DNA of 64,000 nucleotides from Apoderus coryli (GCA_911728435.2 OU452198.1:43057902-43121901), one strand, 5' to 3'; shown: positions 10,023 to 25,000, numbered from the stretch's first letter. A program made the numbers and translations. Notes: generated from the sequence alone by a model not told the origin.

Positions 10023-13000
10023 ATGGATGAAGGGCAAATATTCGAAGGTCTCAAATCATATTTTGGTTTCGATACATTCAAGTCAGAGTTGCAGAGACAA
10101 GCCGTTATAGAAATTGCACAAGGTAATTACTTTAATAACTTAATACTAATCTTCGTCGACTAAATGAATCTTCGATCTTAATTTAAGGAAAACATGATGT
10201 CTATGTATCCATGCCGACTGGTTCTGGCAAATCTTTGTGTTATCAGTTACCAGCTGTACTACATGATAAGAAGATAACAATTGTATTTTCACCTTTATTG
10301 GCTTTGATAAAGGTAAATACACATTGCTTTCAGTTATAATAATAAGGGTAATTAATAATGTAAATATTGCGTACTTCTTAGGATCAAATTGACAGTCTTC
10401 TCACATTAAAAATACGAGCTGCATCTTTAAATTCAAAAATATCAAAAAGTGCACGAGAGGCCCTTATTGCCGACCTAAAGTCTACATCTCCAAATACAAG
10501 GCTGCTGTATGTGACTCCAGAGCAAGCAGCAACAAAGACATTTAAGGTTTGTATTTTCATTTGGTTTAACCCATTAAAGCCCATTGGCACATAAATGTGC
10601 CAGCGTTATTTTCTTTTATTTTTTCAAAACTCCCCAAACTGAGCTGTTCTAGATACATACTGGACTGTTCCTTGCGTAGTTATTTACAGGTCATATTTTT
10701 TTTTTAGATTTTACAGTGCTTGATTTTTGAGAAATTAATGAAAACCTAACCCACTCTGAAGCATCTTACTACACCTGTCTGCACTGATGTAAATATACAT
10801 TTTTTTTCTACTTTTAATTACTTTATACTTACTTACTAAACTTACTTTATAAACGTGCCAGTGGGCAGACATGATGTCTATTTCAAAGATATGCATGCGC
10901 AGTTGGCCTTGTTCTATTTTTAGTATTTGAACTGTCAAACACGCACCAGTAGGTATTTATTACGTTCAGTACGCAATTTAGAAATTATTATTCAGTTTGT
11001 AGTAACTGGTACTTTACGGAAAAATAGACTTTCAAAAGAATCAAATATGTCTGAGTATAATTTGTTGCTAAAACAAGCCGAGGAACAATGGAACTCAAAA
11101 CCGATGTAGAGTTAGTACTTGTGCGGGGGAATGATAATTCCGTTGTAACTGTATTATCAAACTGCTGTAATCATATGCTTCCTTTGAAAAATGTAGAGAT
11201 ATTCTATAACTAAAAAAAGTAAAATTCATATTCAAATGCCGCTTATAACAAAAATATGGGAGGCGTCGATTTTGAATGATCAGGTCTGTCTAGCTATGGA
11301 ATTTCAATAAGGACTAAACAGTAGTGGTGGTCTTTCTTCAGTTGTTCAATTGATCAACCTAATCTACAAGTTTGGCTACTATGGAGAAGGTGTGAAAACA
11401 ATAATATGCCGCTACTCGAATTCAGACGGCAACTTATTGCTTTATATTTATGGGCACTCTTCATTGAAACCAGGGCCATCATCAAGCGCATTATCACCAA
11501 TTGTCAATTAGTTACGTTTGAATGAACAAAATCACTTGATAGTCCAAAGTAGTGAAACATAGACAAAATGTAAAACATGTTCTAACCGCACCAGTTTTGA
11601 GTGTAATACCTGCAAAATAGCCCTGCACCCAAAAACATACTTTAGAAATTTCCATAAAACATACCATTTAATTATTATTATCAATAACTGATGTAATTAT
11701 TCAAAAAATATTTAGTTTTAAATATTTATGTATGTTTCTCTTATGTTACTGTATGTGCCTGGTGGCACATTTATGTGCCACTATTTTTTTGGTACTTTTA
11801 TTATAAATAAATTTTAAATTTTGCGTATACAATGTTTATTCACATATATAAACAGCAACTAACGTGTTTTTGTTCTAATTAAAACAGACAAAAATTACGG
11901 GCACTAATGGGTTAATTGATTTTATGTATCAGGGGCTCAAAGCTAACGTGGTGCAGGGTTGAGACGATTAAAATCAGATTTTAATCAGTATTTAAAAATC
12001 ATGATTGATTAAAGAAATAGTTTAATATGGTGTTATTTGTTATTTTATTATAATAATCGAAAAGAACAGCAGAAATCACTATAGGGAGCACTTGCTTAAT
12101 TTCTGAAACATCTTTTTAAGATTTCCACCACTGTATCCTGCTGTTACGTTGAACAAGCAGAATTATTGTATAGCATATTTAACATTGACACAAAAATGAT
12201 GCTTTTGAATTTGATTTGCAGGATTTATTTCAAAACTTGGACAGATTTAATAAAATTGCATATCTGGTTGTGGATGAGGCACACTGTGTTAGTGAATGGG
12301 GTCATGATTTTCGGCCCGATTATCTAAAATTAGGGGATTTACGAGATATTACAACAGTGCCGTGTATAGCACTTACGGCCACAGCAGGTGCGCAGGTACG
12401 TATTTTGTGTAGACAGGTATCTGGCTATTCAACCTACTTGGGACACCTTAATTTGTAGTGGGTACACAATTTGGATAAGGTACATGCTAGAAGAAAAACT
12501 AAAGAATGTGAAAAGACACCCTGTATATTGTAAAGTATTGACATTTTTGTAAAATCTGTTTTGCTCAATCGCCACTAGATAGCCTAATTAAGAGGGGAAT
12601 CTCCGATGGTGGGAAAAGTTGCTGATGTTTGAACTTAATATTTGAATTAATTATTGATTGTTTTGACCTCAAAATACCTCATTATCTAATCCCAACCTTA
12701 ACCTTTAAAGCCCTATTCAAGTTTTTGCTACCAGATACGTATTAGTGCAGATTCTCATCCACAAAAATATGTCTGTAAATTTGAAAAAAATTACCCATGT
12801 TTGGACTCAATTTATGAGTTAACTATTTAATCTTTCCACTTCAAAATACTTCAATACCTAATTCCATCTTTACTCTTTAACACCCTATCAAAATTCTTGC
12901 TACCAGATACGTATTAGTGGAGATTTTCAGTTTCAAAAATATGTCTGCAAACGATTGTATTAGAATTCCTCTATTAACAAATTCACATTAATAGGCTTAT

Positions 13001-16000
13001 TTATTTTTTAGGTTACAAAAGATATCATTAAAAGTCTACGGCTGTCCAATGATCACAAGCAATTCAAAACGTCCTGTTTTCGCAGCAATCTTTACTATGA
13101 TGTATTTTTTCAAAACATGTTGGAAAATCCATTCCAGCATTTGAAAGATTTTATTAGCGACTGCCTTAATAGTGAATCCGAAGCAAAGTTACCAAAAGAG
13201 AGGAAATCCTGTGGGATAATATATTGTAGGTAGGTAGGTTAAAGCTTTTTCTATCAATCAATCACAAATAAAATGGATAATAATAATCTACACGATCAAT
13301 ACTTCACTATTATAAAGCAATATGGTACAACACAACGTATCAGTTATCAAAGAGATGCCCTACTGAACCCAAAAAGGTATTTCTCGGGACAAAAAAATCC
13401 AGTGTCTCTTCACTGTCATTGGCGAGACGCATTGAGCGCGCCAAAAATGAATTGCAACCATAATTTGTTCTGGAATGTGTCTGGTGAAACATACTCCTCG
13501 TTCGCGTTGCACGATATGGAACATGAATTCCAATCTTGCCCAAAAGATCAGGACAATTCAACCTTCCATTTATAATGTCATACAATAAAATCAAATCATG
13601 TCTCTGTCGTCGATCACCCAGCGTGTCAATGCCAAGGTAGGACTCTACGTCGGCATATAATTCAAAACGATTGTCAAAAATAAAGTCTATATGCAGTTTG
13701 TAGGCTAGGTATCTAAGAAATTTGTGCTGTACCTGCTCAATTTTTACTAGATGCACAGTATAATGTGGAGACCAGACAGCCGACGCATACTCAAGGCACG
13801 GTCTGACCAAACTTGTGTAAAGAAGCCTCAGAGAATCGACATGTGTGAACTCCCGTGAGCAACGGTTAATGACGCCAAGAACCTTCAGAGACCTTGAGAC
13901 CACTGAAGTTATATGTGGAATAAAGGTCAAACCACTATCAAGCATGACTCCAAGATCCTTAACTGTAGTAACCAATTTAAGGGAAGTCTGGTTCAGTGAG
14001 TAATCGAAAAGAGTGGTCCGTCTTGAAGGAAAAGGACATAAAACAACACTTATCAACATTCAGATGCATATCATTCCCAACACACCACTCGTGAAGAGCC
14101 ACGAGGTCAGACTGCAATCTCTCGCAATCTTCAGTTTTGTTGACTATCGTAAATAGTTTGAGGTCATCAGCGAACAAGAAAAATCGCTCGAAGTAAAACA
14201 TCTGGCGATATCATTAACGAAAATATTAAAAAACAGTGGTCCCAAGTGTGATCCCTGGGGGACGCCAGATGATACTTTTATCTCAGTAGAAACAAAGCCC
14301 TTGACCTTAACGTATTGAATTCTGTTATCAAGGTAGCTACTCATCCATTCGAGCATGCGTCCGCCGATGCCAACCTCAGCCAACTTTATCAATAAGATTT
14401 TATGATTTACACGATCGAAGGCTTTGGAGAAATCGGTATACACTGAATGTACCTCCGATCCACTCTCTAGAGCATCAATAATAAAGTTGGTGTATTTTAA
14501 CAGATTTAGCTCAGCTGACTTTCGTGGCAAAAATCCGTACCGCTGATCAATGATAGTACTGTCTAGGAGAGGTTGAAGATAATTTATTATAAGTTTCTCG
14601 AATACCTTGGGAATAATGCTGATTATACTGATAGGTCTATAATCCTTAATATTATGCCTGTCTCCAGACTTGTGTATAGGGGTAATGAAGCTGGACGTCC
14701 AGATCTCAGGAAAACAACTTGTTAAGGATGAATTGCCGGGGGGAATAGAGATCGCCTACAAATTTGATGGCGGCGGACTCTTCAACGTTCGTAGACTGCA
14801 AGCTGGGACGAAAATCGTATCCACATCAGTCATTGAGCTTCAATACGCGGATGACAATGTTGTCCTAGCTGATACAGAAGAATATACACTACAACAGCTC
14901 GTGAAGGGTGGTGATTGGGTGTGTCAATTTTGTGACAGGATTTGTGGCTCGAGAATCGCTCTGTTTAACCATCTTAGGGTTCACAACAGAAATCCCTGAG
15001 TAATTCATACTCGTTAGCTATTGAATGCTGACGATGACAAGGTGTCCATGTAACATCGCGGATGAGAGGGGATGCGTAAGCATTGTCTGTTGCGCTGCTC
15101 TTTGGAAAAGCGTAAGCACACGTTCAGTATGCTAACTACAAGGTGTCCAGAAAGAGAATTTGTATCTGCGCTGAATATATTGAAAAAGAAGAATCGTGTT
15201 GCATTTTTGTTTTGTCCCCTCTTGAATCATATCGCTGATTATTTTTGTGTTTTAGAACAAGAGAACAGACGGAGGTGCTGACAGAAAAATTGAATAAAAT
15301 GGGTGTAAAATCACTATGTTATCATGCTGGTTTGAAGAATAGTGAACGAATGGATTTTCAGGATAAATGGCAACAGGGTGATGTACCTGTAATTTGTGCA
15401 ACTATTAGTTTTGGAATGGGTGTGGATAAAGCTACTGTTAGGTAAGAACACAACTACTTCTAACATATAATGAAAATAGTACTTATACATATAATTCATC
15501 GCCCTTATATGAAAATTTACACAAAATTACAACGCTGCCGCTCAAGCATATATCCAATATACAACCACCTGACGGCCTCTCAGGTTAGACCACATCTGGA
15601 GTACAAGTCCGCATTGTGAAACCCTACTTAGCGCTGCCATATTCACAGTTTTTACGTGATATTTCGTATAAGCTAGGACATCTTTCTAGTATGAATGCTG
15701 TTCCCTAGAGGCTCGCAAAGGCAAGAGGGACCTTATTATTTTCTTTAAATGTTTAAACTATCAACTTCATTGCCCTGAACTTTTGACTAAAGTTGGAATT
15801 CATGTTCACTCTAGAAACACACACACGGAACTTCGAATATTTCATGAGCCTTTCATAGGGCAAATTGCGCCTCAAGTTCTTTTATGGCTAGAGTTCCGGC
15901 TCTAGCAAATCGTTTGCAGTAGCAGCTCCATCTTTTCGGAGACTCGCGTATCTTTATACGGGAGCTGAACAGGATGTTTGGTTCGAATGACGTGTGGTAG

Positions 16001-19000
16001 ATTCTTCAAATGTAAAAGACAGACTGCTTTCCAAAGCGCATCGCATATTTATATATTTTTACAATTTCATTATTTGGTCTGAATAACTATTTCTGCTGCT
16101 TTCCCATGTCTACAAACAAAACGATTTTGTGCAGCTAAAAATCTCAGTAGTTATCTCTGAAACAACATTTATATCCCACAATGACTCTGAATTCTTCGTG
16201 CTGAAAGATAAATGGTTGAATTAAAAAGCTTTCGTTTGACGAAATGGGTTCAGATGTTGATTTTTGTATTGTTTAAAGGTTTGTAATACACTGGGGTGTC
16301 CCAAAAGATCCCGCGTCATTTTACCAAGAATCCGGCAGAGCCGGTAGAGATGGTAAACCATCAAAATGTCGAATATACTACAATCGTTCCGATTGTAAAG
16401 CGATTGAATTTCATCTTAGTCAAGATTTGGGTAAAGCCAAAGATCGGGACAATAAGAAGCTTAAGGTGGAAAGTGCTATAAAAGGATTCAAGAAGGTCGT
16501 GGAATTCTGTGAAAATCCTACGTAAGTATTTGAGTTGACGTAAATAGTCTAGCAATTGCATGGAAAACTTTGGGACTGAAAGCTCCTGTGAAAGCTCTAT
16601 GTTTTGGGGTGACACAACCGATTTTTACTTTCCAGAGAGTGTAGACACAGATTGTTTTCAAATCATTTCGGTGAACCACCGCCTAAATGCGTCAATCGAT
16701 GCGATTTCTGCTCGAATGCGAAAGCTGTAAAGCAGATGATAGAACAATTTCATATTAAGAGTATACAGTTCAATACACGTATGTCGCATTATTCTGATAC
16801 TGATTTTAGTGATTTATATGGAGGTGGGAGAAAAGGAGTCGCGGAGTAAGTATATTTTGAATGAAATATTACTAAAAACATTTTTCTTTGAGTACAATTA
16901 TTATCGGCTTCAACGAATTAATTATTTTGCATCGGCTATAATTAATAGATAATTAAAATCTTTAACCTAGAATTAAAACTAGAAAAACATTTCACCACTT
17001 TTGTTGAAATTAAAATAGTTATTTACCTAACAAGTGCGAAAAAGTAGTACTTTTCTACACGCGGCGATAGTTGACTGAAGTCGTTTTTTGCGCATATTTT
17101 TATATTTGAGAAACTTTAATTTAATTTTTCTAATTCCCGTGTCTGCCCAAATATTTCTGGCATTTGAAACGCACTATATTATATTCTTTTTACAGCTATT
17201 TGCACCAGTAAACTTCAGCTTAAGTGGAACTTAAGTTTGAGGAAAATAAATTGTAATACGTCTAACTTAAGTTCCACTTAAGCATGGCATACAAGTATTC
17301 GCTTGGCACAGATGACGTCACTGCGCGAACTCTACTTATTTTAAACCTATGTAGACAGCTATTGTACCATGCGCCGTGACTTTGAAACATCCTTTATAAT
17401 ATATTTGTTTTTATTAGTGAAAGAAGCTTCTATGATAATAACGATGATGACGATGACAGCCACAGTGCTTTTGAACGCGAACAGAATGTGAAGAAAGAAA
17501 CGACTGCTCTTATACAGAAACAACTTGCTCTTAGGCGAAATCCAAAGGTAAAAATTAAATTATTTGAAATACCGATTTGGCTTAGATGCTGCTTCTGCAT
17601 TTTAAATTATTATTTTGGATTTGTTTGCCTGTATGCGAGAGAAAAATGGTGTGAGACGGAGACTCATGATTTTAACACATAAAAATGTGTTGCTGTTAGT
17701 TTCTCATATCTCTTCGTCACTAAGGAACAGTAGATATTGTCGAGAAGTCGTCCTTTTCAATGTTCAACTTTAATCTTGCATTCTTGAAAAGTCTGATTCA
17801 ATTCAAAACCTTCCATCGATCTTCTCAAAGAATTTGAGAAAGTTAAACAATCAAAACACTAAATATCCTTATTGATGGCTCTATGGGACCAAAATGTTGA
17901 AGTTTCGAGTGTATAATGCTATTGTAGGACGAAATTTGGTCAAGTCTTCGAGCTTGTCGAATAGCAATTTTCCTTTCGAATAAAAATAATACTAACATTA
18001 TTTATTCGAAAGGGAAATTGCTATTCGATAAGGTCGAAGGTTGGTCGCAAGACCAGCCAAATTCCGTCAGTTGTAGCGGAGCAGTTTGTGCAAGAACTGC
18101 TGTCAATTTCACTTTTGTCAAAAGACTTTTGTCATCCGTGAAAAGCAAGAAGTTCGACTTTTGTCACTTGCAAAACACAAAGGTTTGTCCTTTCTCACAA
18201 CTGAAAAACAGCATTTATCTAAACACCATGCTATATGGCTACTTTGCCATACTGATGAGAACAACAAGTTCGAAAGCAGGCAAACAATAATGTCCCACTA
18301 CAATGTTTCGGGATTGCTAGTATTATGCATAATTCGATTCGTTTTCCTACACTAAATTATTTGTTGGAGACCCCAAGTCCCTAGAGCACGCAAGTTTGTG
18401 TTTCTTTGTTCGACTTCAATTTGTGTCTTCAGTTGTGGAGATACCACAAGACAGTTAGTATTACTTCTATTAAATAGATTTCACATTACATCACTGGAAT
18501 CTCGCAGAATTGTAGCATCTCAGCTTCTTCTTTTTAAATTGATTAACGGCATGATTGATTGTCCTGTTCTGAACTATGAACTGTTCACTTCATTACTCGT
18601 TGTCTGTCCCTCTCACGCTGGCTTTATATATGATTTGTTTCTTTCTCGAAAATCGTCGTTTGTTCTACAACATTCTGGCGCGCGTACGTCTATTCCATAT
18701 GTGTACGGTGAGCAAGGCACATTCTACCAAATTAACACAGCGCTGCCCCGGACGAGGTACAACATACTAAATCTGTACAGAGTCGCCTCCCGTAGTTTGA
18801 GGCGCGAGCATTCCAGAACATATCACATAATTACTATTGTATAGCCAACGCAATGCTGCCGGATGTATTTATTTATCTCTAAGCGTAGGGGACATTTTAA
18901 TATTCGTCACAATATGTTTACAGGAAGTATCTCAAGCAACAGTTGAACAGCTTTTCTCGAAACATGCTCGGGTAAAAGCACCATCTTGTAGTTCTACCAA

Positions 19001-22000
19001 AGTGAACGGTCTTACTCTAGCCACGAGGGAACAGTATGTTACCAGAATATTAGATACTTTGTACGCAAATTACGTGGAATGTGAACCCAATCCGACATTG
19101 GATCGCACTGATGTGGAGGATTGTAGTGTTGATTTGGAATACGAAGTGTTTAGCACTACGACTACTATGATGATGTACAGAAATGGAATGGCTAAATTGG
19201 TAAGTTGAAATTTTGTACTGCTAGACTTTTCATTGATTAGCGTTAGGATTACTCCTTTATGGCTCCTTTAAGTTGCTTAGCGTATTGGTCAAATATAGTA
19301 GATTTAGTGAACACATAATAAAACTATAAAAGACAATCATCCTGTATTTTTTAATCCGTGCATTCCTTAAACCACATACCCTATACTCTTGGAGGCAAAA
19401 TTCTCACTAAATTCCAAAAATGTTGTATAATCTTTGAAAATATTTCTGGGAACAACAGAACGAGAATACCAGGCGTGATGAAGCTCGGCGATAAGTATAA
19501 CCCTCAGGCCATAGTCCAGTGTGTCGCGGATTTCTTCGAGAGCGTTTTTCGGCGGTCAGATGGATCTGCCGTCATTACTAAGACCAATGTAGCACATACT
19601 CACATCTCAATTCCAGGTGTTACCGAGGGTGAAGTTCTTAATGCTCGTAAGAAACTTGATGGATTGCTATCTTTTCTGCATCGGATTGTTGGCGGCGCCA
19701 TTGGCCAGGTATATGTAATTTGGCTCTGAGAACAACTGAGTTTCCGGAACACACAAGTCTGGTGAGAGGTTATTCGCACATCTCATCTCATTTTGTCACA
19801 TCTGGTGCAGGGACACTGCTTTATGTCGAGAAGATCAACTCTTACGAACTTAGCAGTATTTACTGAACAGGTTTTCAGAGTTTCGGAGAGTCCTAGGATG
19901 AACCCATTAGTTTTTGGTCAAAATCGCTTTAGCCCTGTCATAGGGGCGGACACACCGCTAAATTTTCATATATCAGTAGGGGTCGAGTGCTACATCATTT
20001 TAAAGCATGTTTTATCTGCTTTACAACGATAGATCACTTTTGATATTTGCCCCCATAATTCTCGAGAAAATAGCATTTAAAATGTCACCAGTTATGTAGT
20101 TGGAACGTGTATATATATATATATATATATCAAATAAAGTACAATATTTATTACCAAGTTTCTGTTGGTTCACTTCGCATGCGGAAGATTACGGATTCGA
20201 GTCCTACCCTCTACCAATACGTTTTTTTCTAATTTTTGAATAAAGTAGTTAGTTTGTTACGTTAGTTTATTGTAAGTAATGAAAATAATACAATAATAAT
20301 AATAATTATTATTAAAATTCTGTTTCGTTACGCAGATCATATATTTTTTAATTATATTATAACTTATCGGGAAAGTTTTGGGGTGACACAACCGTTTTTT
20401 TTTATATATTTTTACTAACAGTAAAATGTTGAGGTTGTAGAACTGAAACACTCATTTGTTTAATTTTTATAAATGATTTAATAACTAATTGAGGATAACA
20501 TAATTTCTTTCACAACTATTACATTTCTCTTCTTCATACATAAATGTCTAATACCTAACATAAGTGACAACTGACATAAGACACAGTTCATAAACCTGCC
20601 CTCTACATTCCGGTTGTACAACTACTCTCTGAACATAAGGCTAACATAAAAGAAGAGTAGTTGACAAGAATGACATTTGACAATACACACACAAATATAC
20701 TTTTAGCGGTAAATTCAAATGATAAAATATACTACTACAGTTTCGGCCAATCTGACATATCAGATCGTCCTCGATCACCTCACCTGTAACATAACATAAA
20801 TTTGCACATAAAACATAAATAAAACTCACATAAGTATTTTCCCCTGGACATAAGTATACATAATAATATATAACATAATAAATGTATCAAAGAATCAAAA
20901 GTTGTAATAGTTAAAAAGCAAGATTAATTTCAATTTATTCAAACAAAAAATATAATACTTATAACAAAACAGAATAATTCTTTTCTTAAAACTACTTCTA
21001 TAATCTATAAAACACTTTGTTTAAACCACTTCACTTTCTTTAATATTATTAAATGGTAACCACATTTTCATGTGATCTGGCCCAAAAACTCCTTCAAAGG
21101 GTATCTGTGTGATCTGGAACCCTTCAATATCACCAACGACATATCTATTGTAGTCTAACTTGGCCTTAATTTCATAAGGTCCTCTAAATTTAGGTATAAG
21201 CTTTTTATTAGATCCTGGTGTAGTATCTATATTCGTTACAACAACAAAATCTCCTACATAATATTCTCTTGGAGGTTTATGCCTACTATCATAATACTTC
21301 TTATTGTATTCTTGAACTTTAGAGTTTTTTAAAAGGGCTTCTCCTCGAACAACATCTAAATTTCTATCAGTATCATTATTTGACATTTCTAAATAATGCC
21401 TCAAACTATCATGTCTGTCTCTTTGGTTTACACCAAATAATAAATTTGCTGGACTTTTACCAGTTGATCGACATACAGAATTATTTATTGCGAACTCTAC
21501 CTCAGTCAAATGTAAATCCCATTTATTTATAAGTAAAGTCAGTTTAGATAACATAGGTGTAAGATCCCTATTTACACGTTCTATTTGTCCATTAGACTGG
21601 GGTGATGCTGTAGCAATCTTTACATGAATAATATCGTGAATGTTAACGAAATTCTGAAATTCATAAGACATAAAAGCTGTGCCCCTATCTGATACTATTT
21701 TTAAAGGTTTGCTATATGAATTAAAATAGTCTAATAATTTATTTATAACTTCTGATGACGACACTGTTTTTACAGGGTAAAACTTAACAAATTTTGTAAA
21801 ACTATCTATAATTTCGAAAATATATTTTTTCCCTGATGGCGTCTTTTCTAAAGGTCCATAATGATCTATGTGGATGGTTACAAACGGTTTATCTCCTTTT
21901 GGTATAATCTGTAAATTACCTTCAGCTTGTCCAGCTTTCTTATTATATGTTATACATTTAAGACAATTTAAAATATAATTTTTTACTTTTTCCCTAACAT

Positions 22001-25000
22001 TTGGAAACCAATATACTCTTTGTAGGTATTCTAATGATTTTTCTAGTCCAACATGACCTAATTTATCGTGACAGTGTTGGATTACATTGTATTCCATTGA
22101 TGTTGGTACATAAAAGAGAACGACATTCTTATTTTTACGGTATATTAAACCATTTCTCATTTCAAAATTTTTAAGTTCTGTGGTCGCTAATATTTTTTGA
22201 AGTTTGACTATTTCTGGGTCTAAATTTTGAGCATATGCTAAATTTTGTTCAAATGAATTTTCTTCCAAAATTAACACGGAATTTGCTCGACTAAGCGCGT
22301 CTACATGTCTCATTCGATTTGACTCCCTATGTTCTAAAATGTAATCATAATTTTGTAATAGAAGAGCCCACCTATTTATTCTTCTATTCAACTCCTTTTT
22401 GTTCAGAGCAAGCTTAATAGAATTACAATCTGTAACTATTTTAAATTTTAATCCCTGTAAGTATACCCTGAATCTTTCTAAAGAATAAACAATAGCTAAT
22501 AATTCTAACTCATAACTATGAAACTTTGACTCACTTACAGTAGTTCTCTTACTGAAATAAGACACCGGTTGGAATAAATTATTTTTTTGTCTCTGTAATA
22601 AAATTGCACCGAAGCCTTGAGCACATGCATCACAATGAAGTTCTGTGTCCAAGTCGGGAGAATATATCGATAATATTGGAGCTTCTACTAACATGTTTTT
22701 AAGCTTATTGAAAGCTTGCAATTCTAATTTTTCAAATTTAAAGTTATTTCCTTTTCTCAAAAGGTCGTATAACGGTTTAGCTATGACAGAAAATCCTGAA
22801 ATAAATCTACGAAAATATGACGCAAGTCCAAGAAATCTTTGAACTTTATTTACATCATCAGGTACAGGATAGTCTTGTACAGATTTAACGTTAACGGGGT
22901 TTGGCTTAATCCCATCACAATCTATCATATAACCTAAATATAGAATTTTGTTCTGAAGAAAAGAACATTTTTCTAATCGGAACTCAAGTAAGTTATTGAC
23001 AGATAATTTAAAAACTTCGGAAAGTATTTCTAAATGTTCTGGAATTCCTTCTGTAGCGACTAAGATGTCATCTAGATAGATTAAAACTTTATTTTCTCGA
23101 ATTAAATCTCTAAATATTGCGTTTATGTATCTCATAAAACAAGATGGTGCATTCGTTAGTCCGAATGGCATGTACAAGTATTCATACTGCCCTAAAGGAG
23201 TTACAAATGAAGTAAATTTGACAGAATCTTTTTCTACCCTTACATGGTGAAATCCATTTTTTAGATCCAGACAAGAAAAATACTTTTTATTTTTTAATAA
23301 GTCTAACTGGTCATCAATTAGAGGAATCGGATAATGATCTTTAATTGTGATTTTGTTTAGTTCCCTGAAATCTATACATAAGCGTAAACTATTATCTTTC
23401 TTTTCTCTAAGCACTATAGGACTACAATAAGGACTATTACTTTCCTGAATTATGCCCTGATTTAAAAGATCATCTAATATTTTCCTAAGTTCATTCTTTT
23501 CGTAAAACGATAGTTTTCGAGGTCTAAATGAAAAAGGCTGGTCATGCGTAAGACAAATTTTGATTTCCGTATCGACAATAGGTTTATCTGGCCTTATAGG
23601 TGAAATATACTGTTCCATATAAATATTTTCGAGTTTGTTTACTACTTTTGGACTAATAACCGGATTTATATTTAAAGACACTTTAGAAGAATTTTCATTC
23701 GTATCTATTAACATTAATTCCTGACATGCTTCGTAAAATTGAGAAGATTGTATGACATTAGTGGATTCCGGTTTGCTAATTTTAACGTTACTATTCGATA
23801 TAGTTAATGTAAAGTTATCCATCTTAGTGAAATCTCTACCTAATACAGCAGGGAATGACATTGTTTCATTAGGAACTACAAAGAATTTCATTTCGAATTC
23901 AACGTCATTAACACTAATCAAGTGTGAAAATATTCCTAATATTGTAAGTTTAGAATTATTTAATCCAAAATAAGAAATTTTGTTGTCGTAAGGTTGGATC
24001 ATATCGGGTTGTACATATTTAATTTTGATCAAACTAATTGGGCTACCCGTATCTAACATTGCTTTAATATTCACAAGAGTTACAACATTCGGATCAGCAT
24101 ACCTGTATTGAATAGGAATTTCAAACATTCCGCCGCTTTCAGATGCTGAAACCACCATTGATGTGGTTGTTTAATTTTTATAAATGATTTAATAACTAAT
24201 TGAGGATAACATAATTTCTTTCACAACTATTACATTTCTCTTCTTCATACATAAATGTCTAATACCTAACATAAGTGACAACTGACATAAGACACAGTTC
24301 ATAAACCTGCCCTCTACATTCCGGTTTGCTAACTACTCTCTGAACATAAGGCTAACATAAAAGAAGAGTAGTTGACAAGAATGACATTTGACAATACACA
24401 CACAAATATACTTTTAGCGGTAAATTCAAATGATAAAATATACTACTACAAGGTTAAAATTTTCATTTCACTGTCAAGTTTGTAGCAAGAGATCATAAAG
24501 TTAATAAAAAGTTAGTACCGCCTAAGCAAGTACTAACTTTATGGCCTCTTGCAACTTTTCGTCGCATACAGCCAGCTCAGTATATTTATTTTGTAATGTT
24601 GTCAATGTGTATAAAATATATCTTAACCTAAATGAGCAACTAAATGTAGCTGGTCCGGTGTTCGAACCAACTAGGTACATACCGGGACAGTTTGCTTAAG
24701 TCCAGCGTGCCTAACCCAGAGATATGTAGAGTGGGGAGAATGAACGTCAACATGCGCAAATTACTAATATCTAATTACGGGGGCCGCCATCTTCTAGCTT
24801 AGGCTTACAGGGGTCAAATTTCTATGTACGATACGAAGACCGTTCATAAATTGCAGGTTTAATAATTTCAAAAGCAACTGATAGCAATAATTGTAGCAAA
24901 TATTTACAGGACAGAAGTATTAAAGAAAACTAGTGTTGTTTCAGGTAACATTTAATATTGGAAACATGGGATATTCATCATTCTTTACTACATTAATTAT

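Larger units (their letters stand above)
20436..24450 (-). mobile_element. Ty3/gypsy retrotransposon lacking gag
   Basis: Minus-strand LTR element in RecQ5 intron 10. It is flanked by the 4-bp duplication AGGT (20432-20435 and 24451-24454), and the ends are TGTAG...CTACA. The left (3') LTR is 304 bp. The right (5') LTR is 283 bp and lacks the last 21 bp of U5. The pol start codon lies only 9 bp inside that truncated LTR, so one deletion removed the LTR end, the primer-binding site and gag. Apart from that, the LTR copies differ at only a few bases and pol is open, so the insertion looks young. It could move only with Gag supplied in trans, and even that is doubtful without a primer-binding site. 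Confidence 0.93.

Noticed and set aside
18018..18355. Two overlapping plus-strand frames in RecQ5 intron 9
   Set aside because: No domain recognised; they begin inside a fold-back repeat and read through non-coding repeat sequence.
20740..20765. Hammerhead core next to the gypsy 3' LTR (minus strand CTGATATG...GGCCGAAAC)
   Set aside because: The invariant CUGANGA box is not intact and no stem II forms properly, so it was left out of the candidate list.
20436..24450. Complete, autonomous gypsy element
   Set aside because: gag, the primer-binding site and the inner 21 bp of the 5' LTR are absent.
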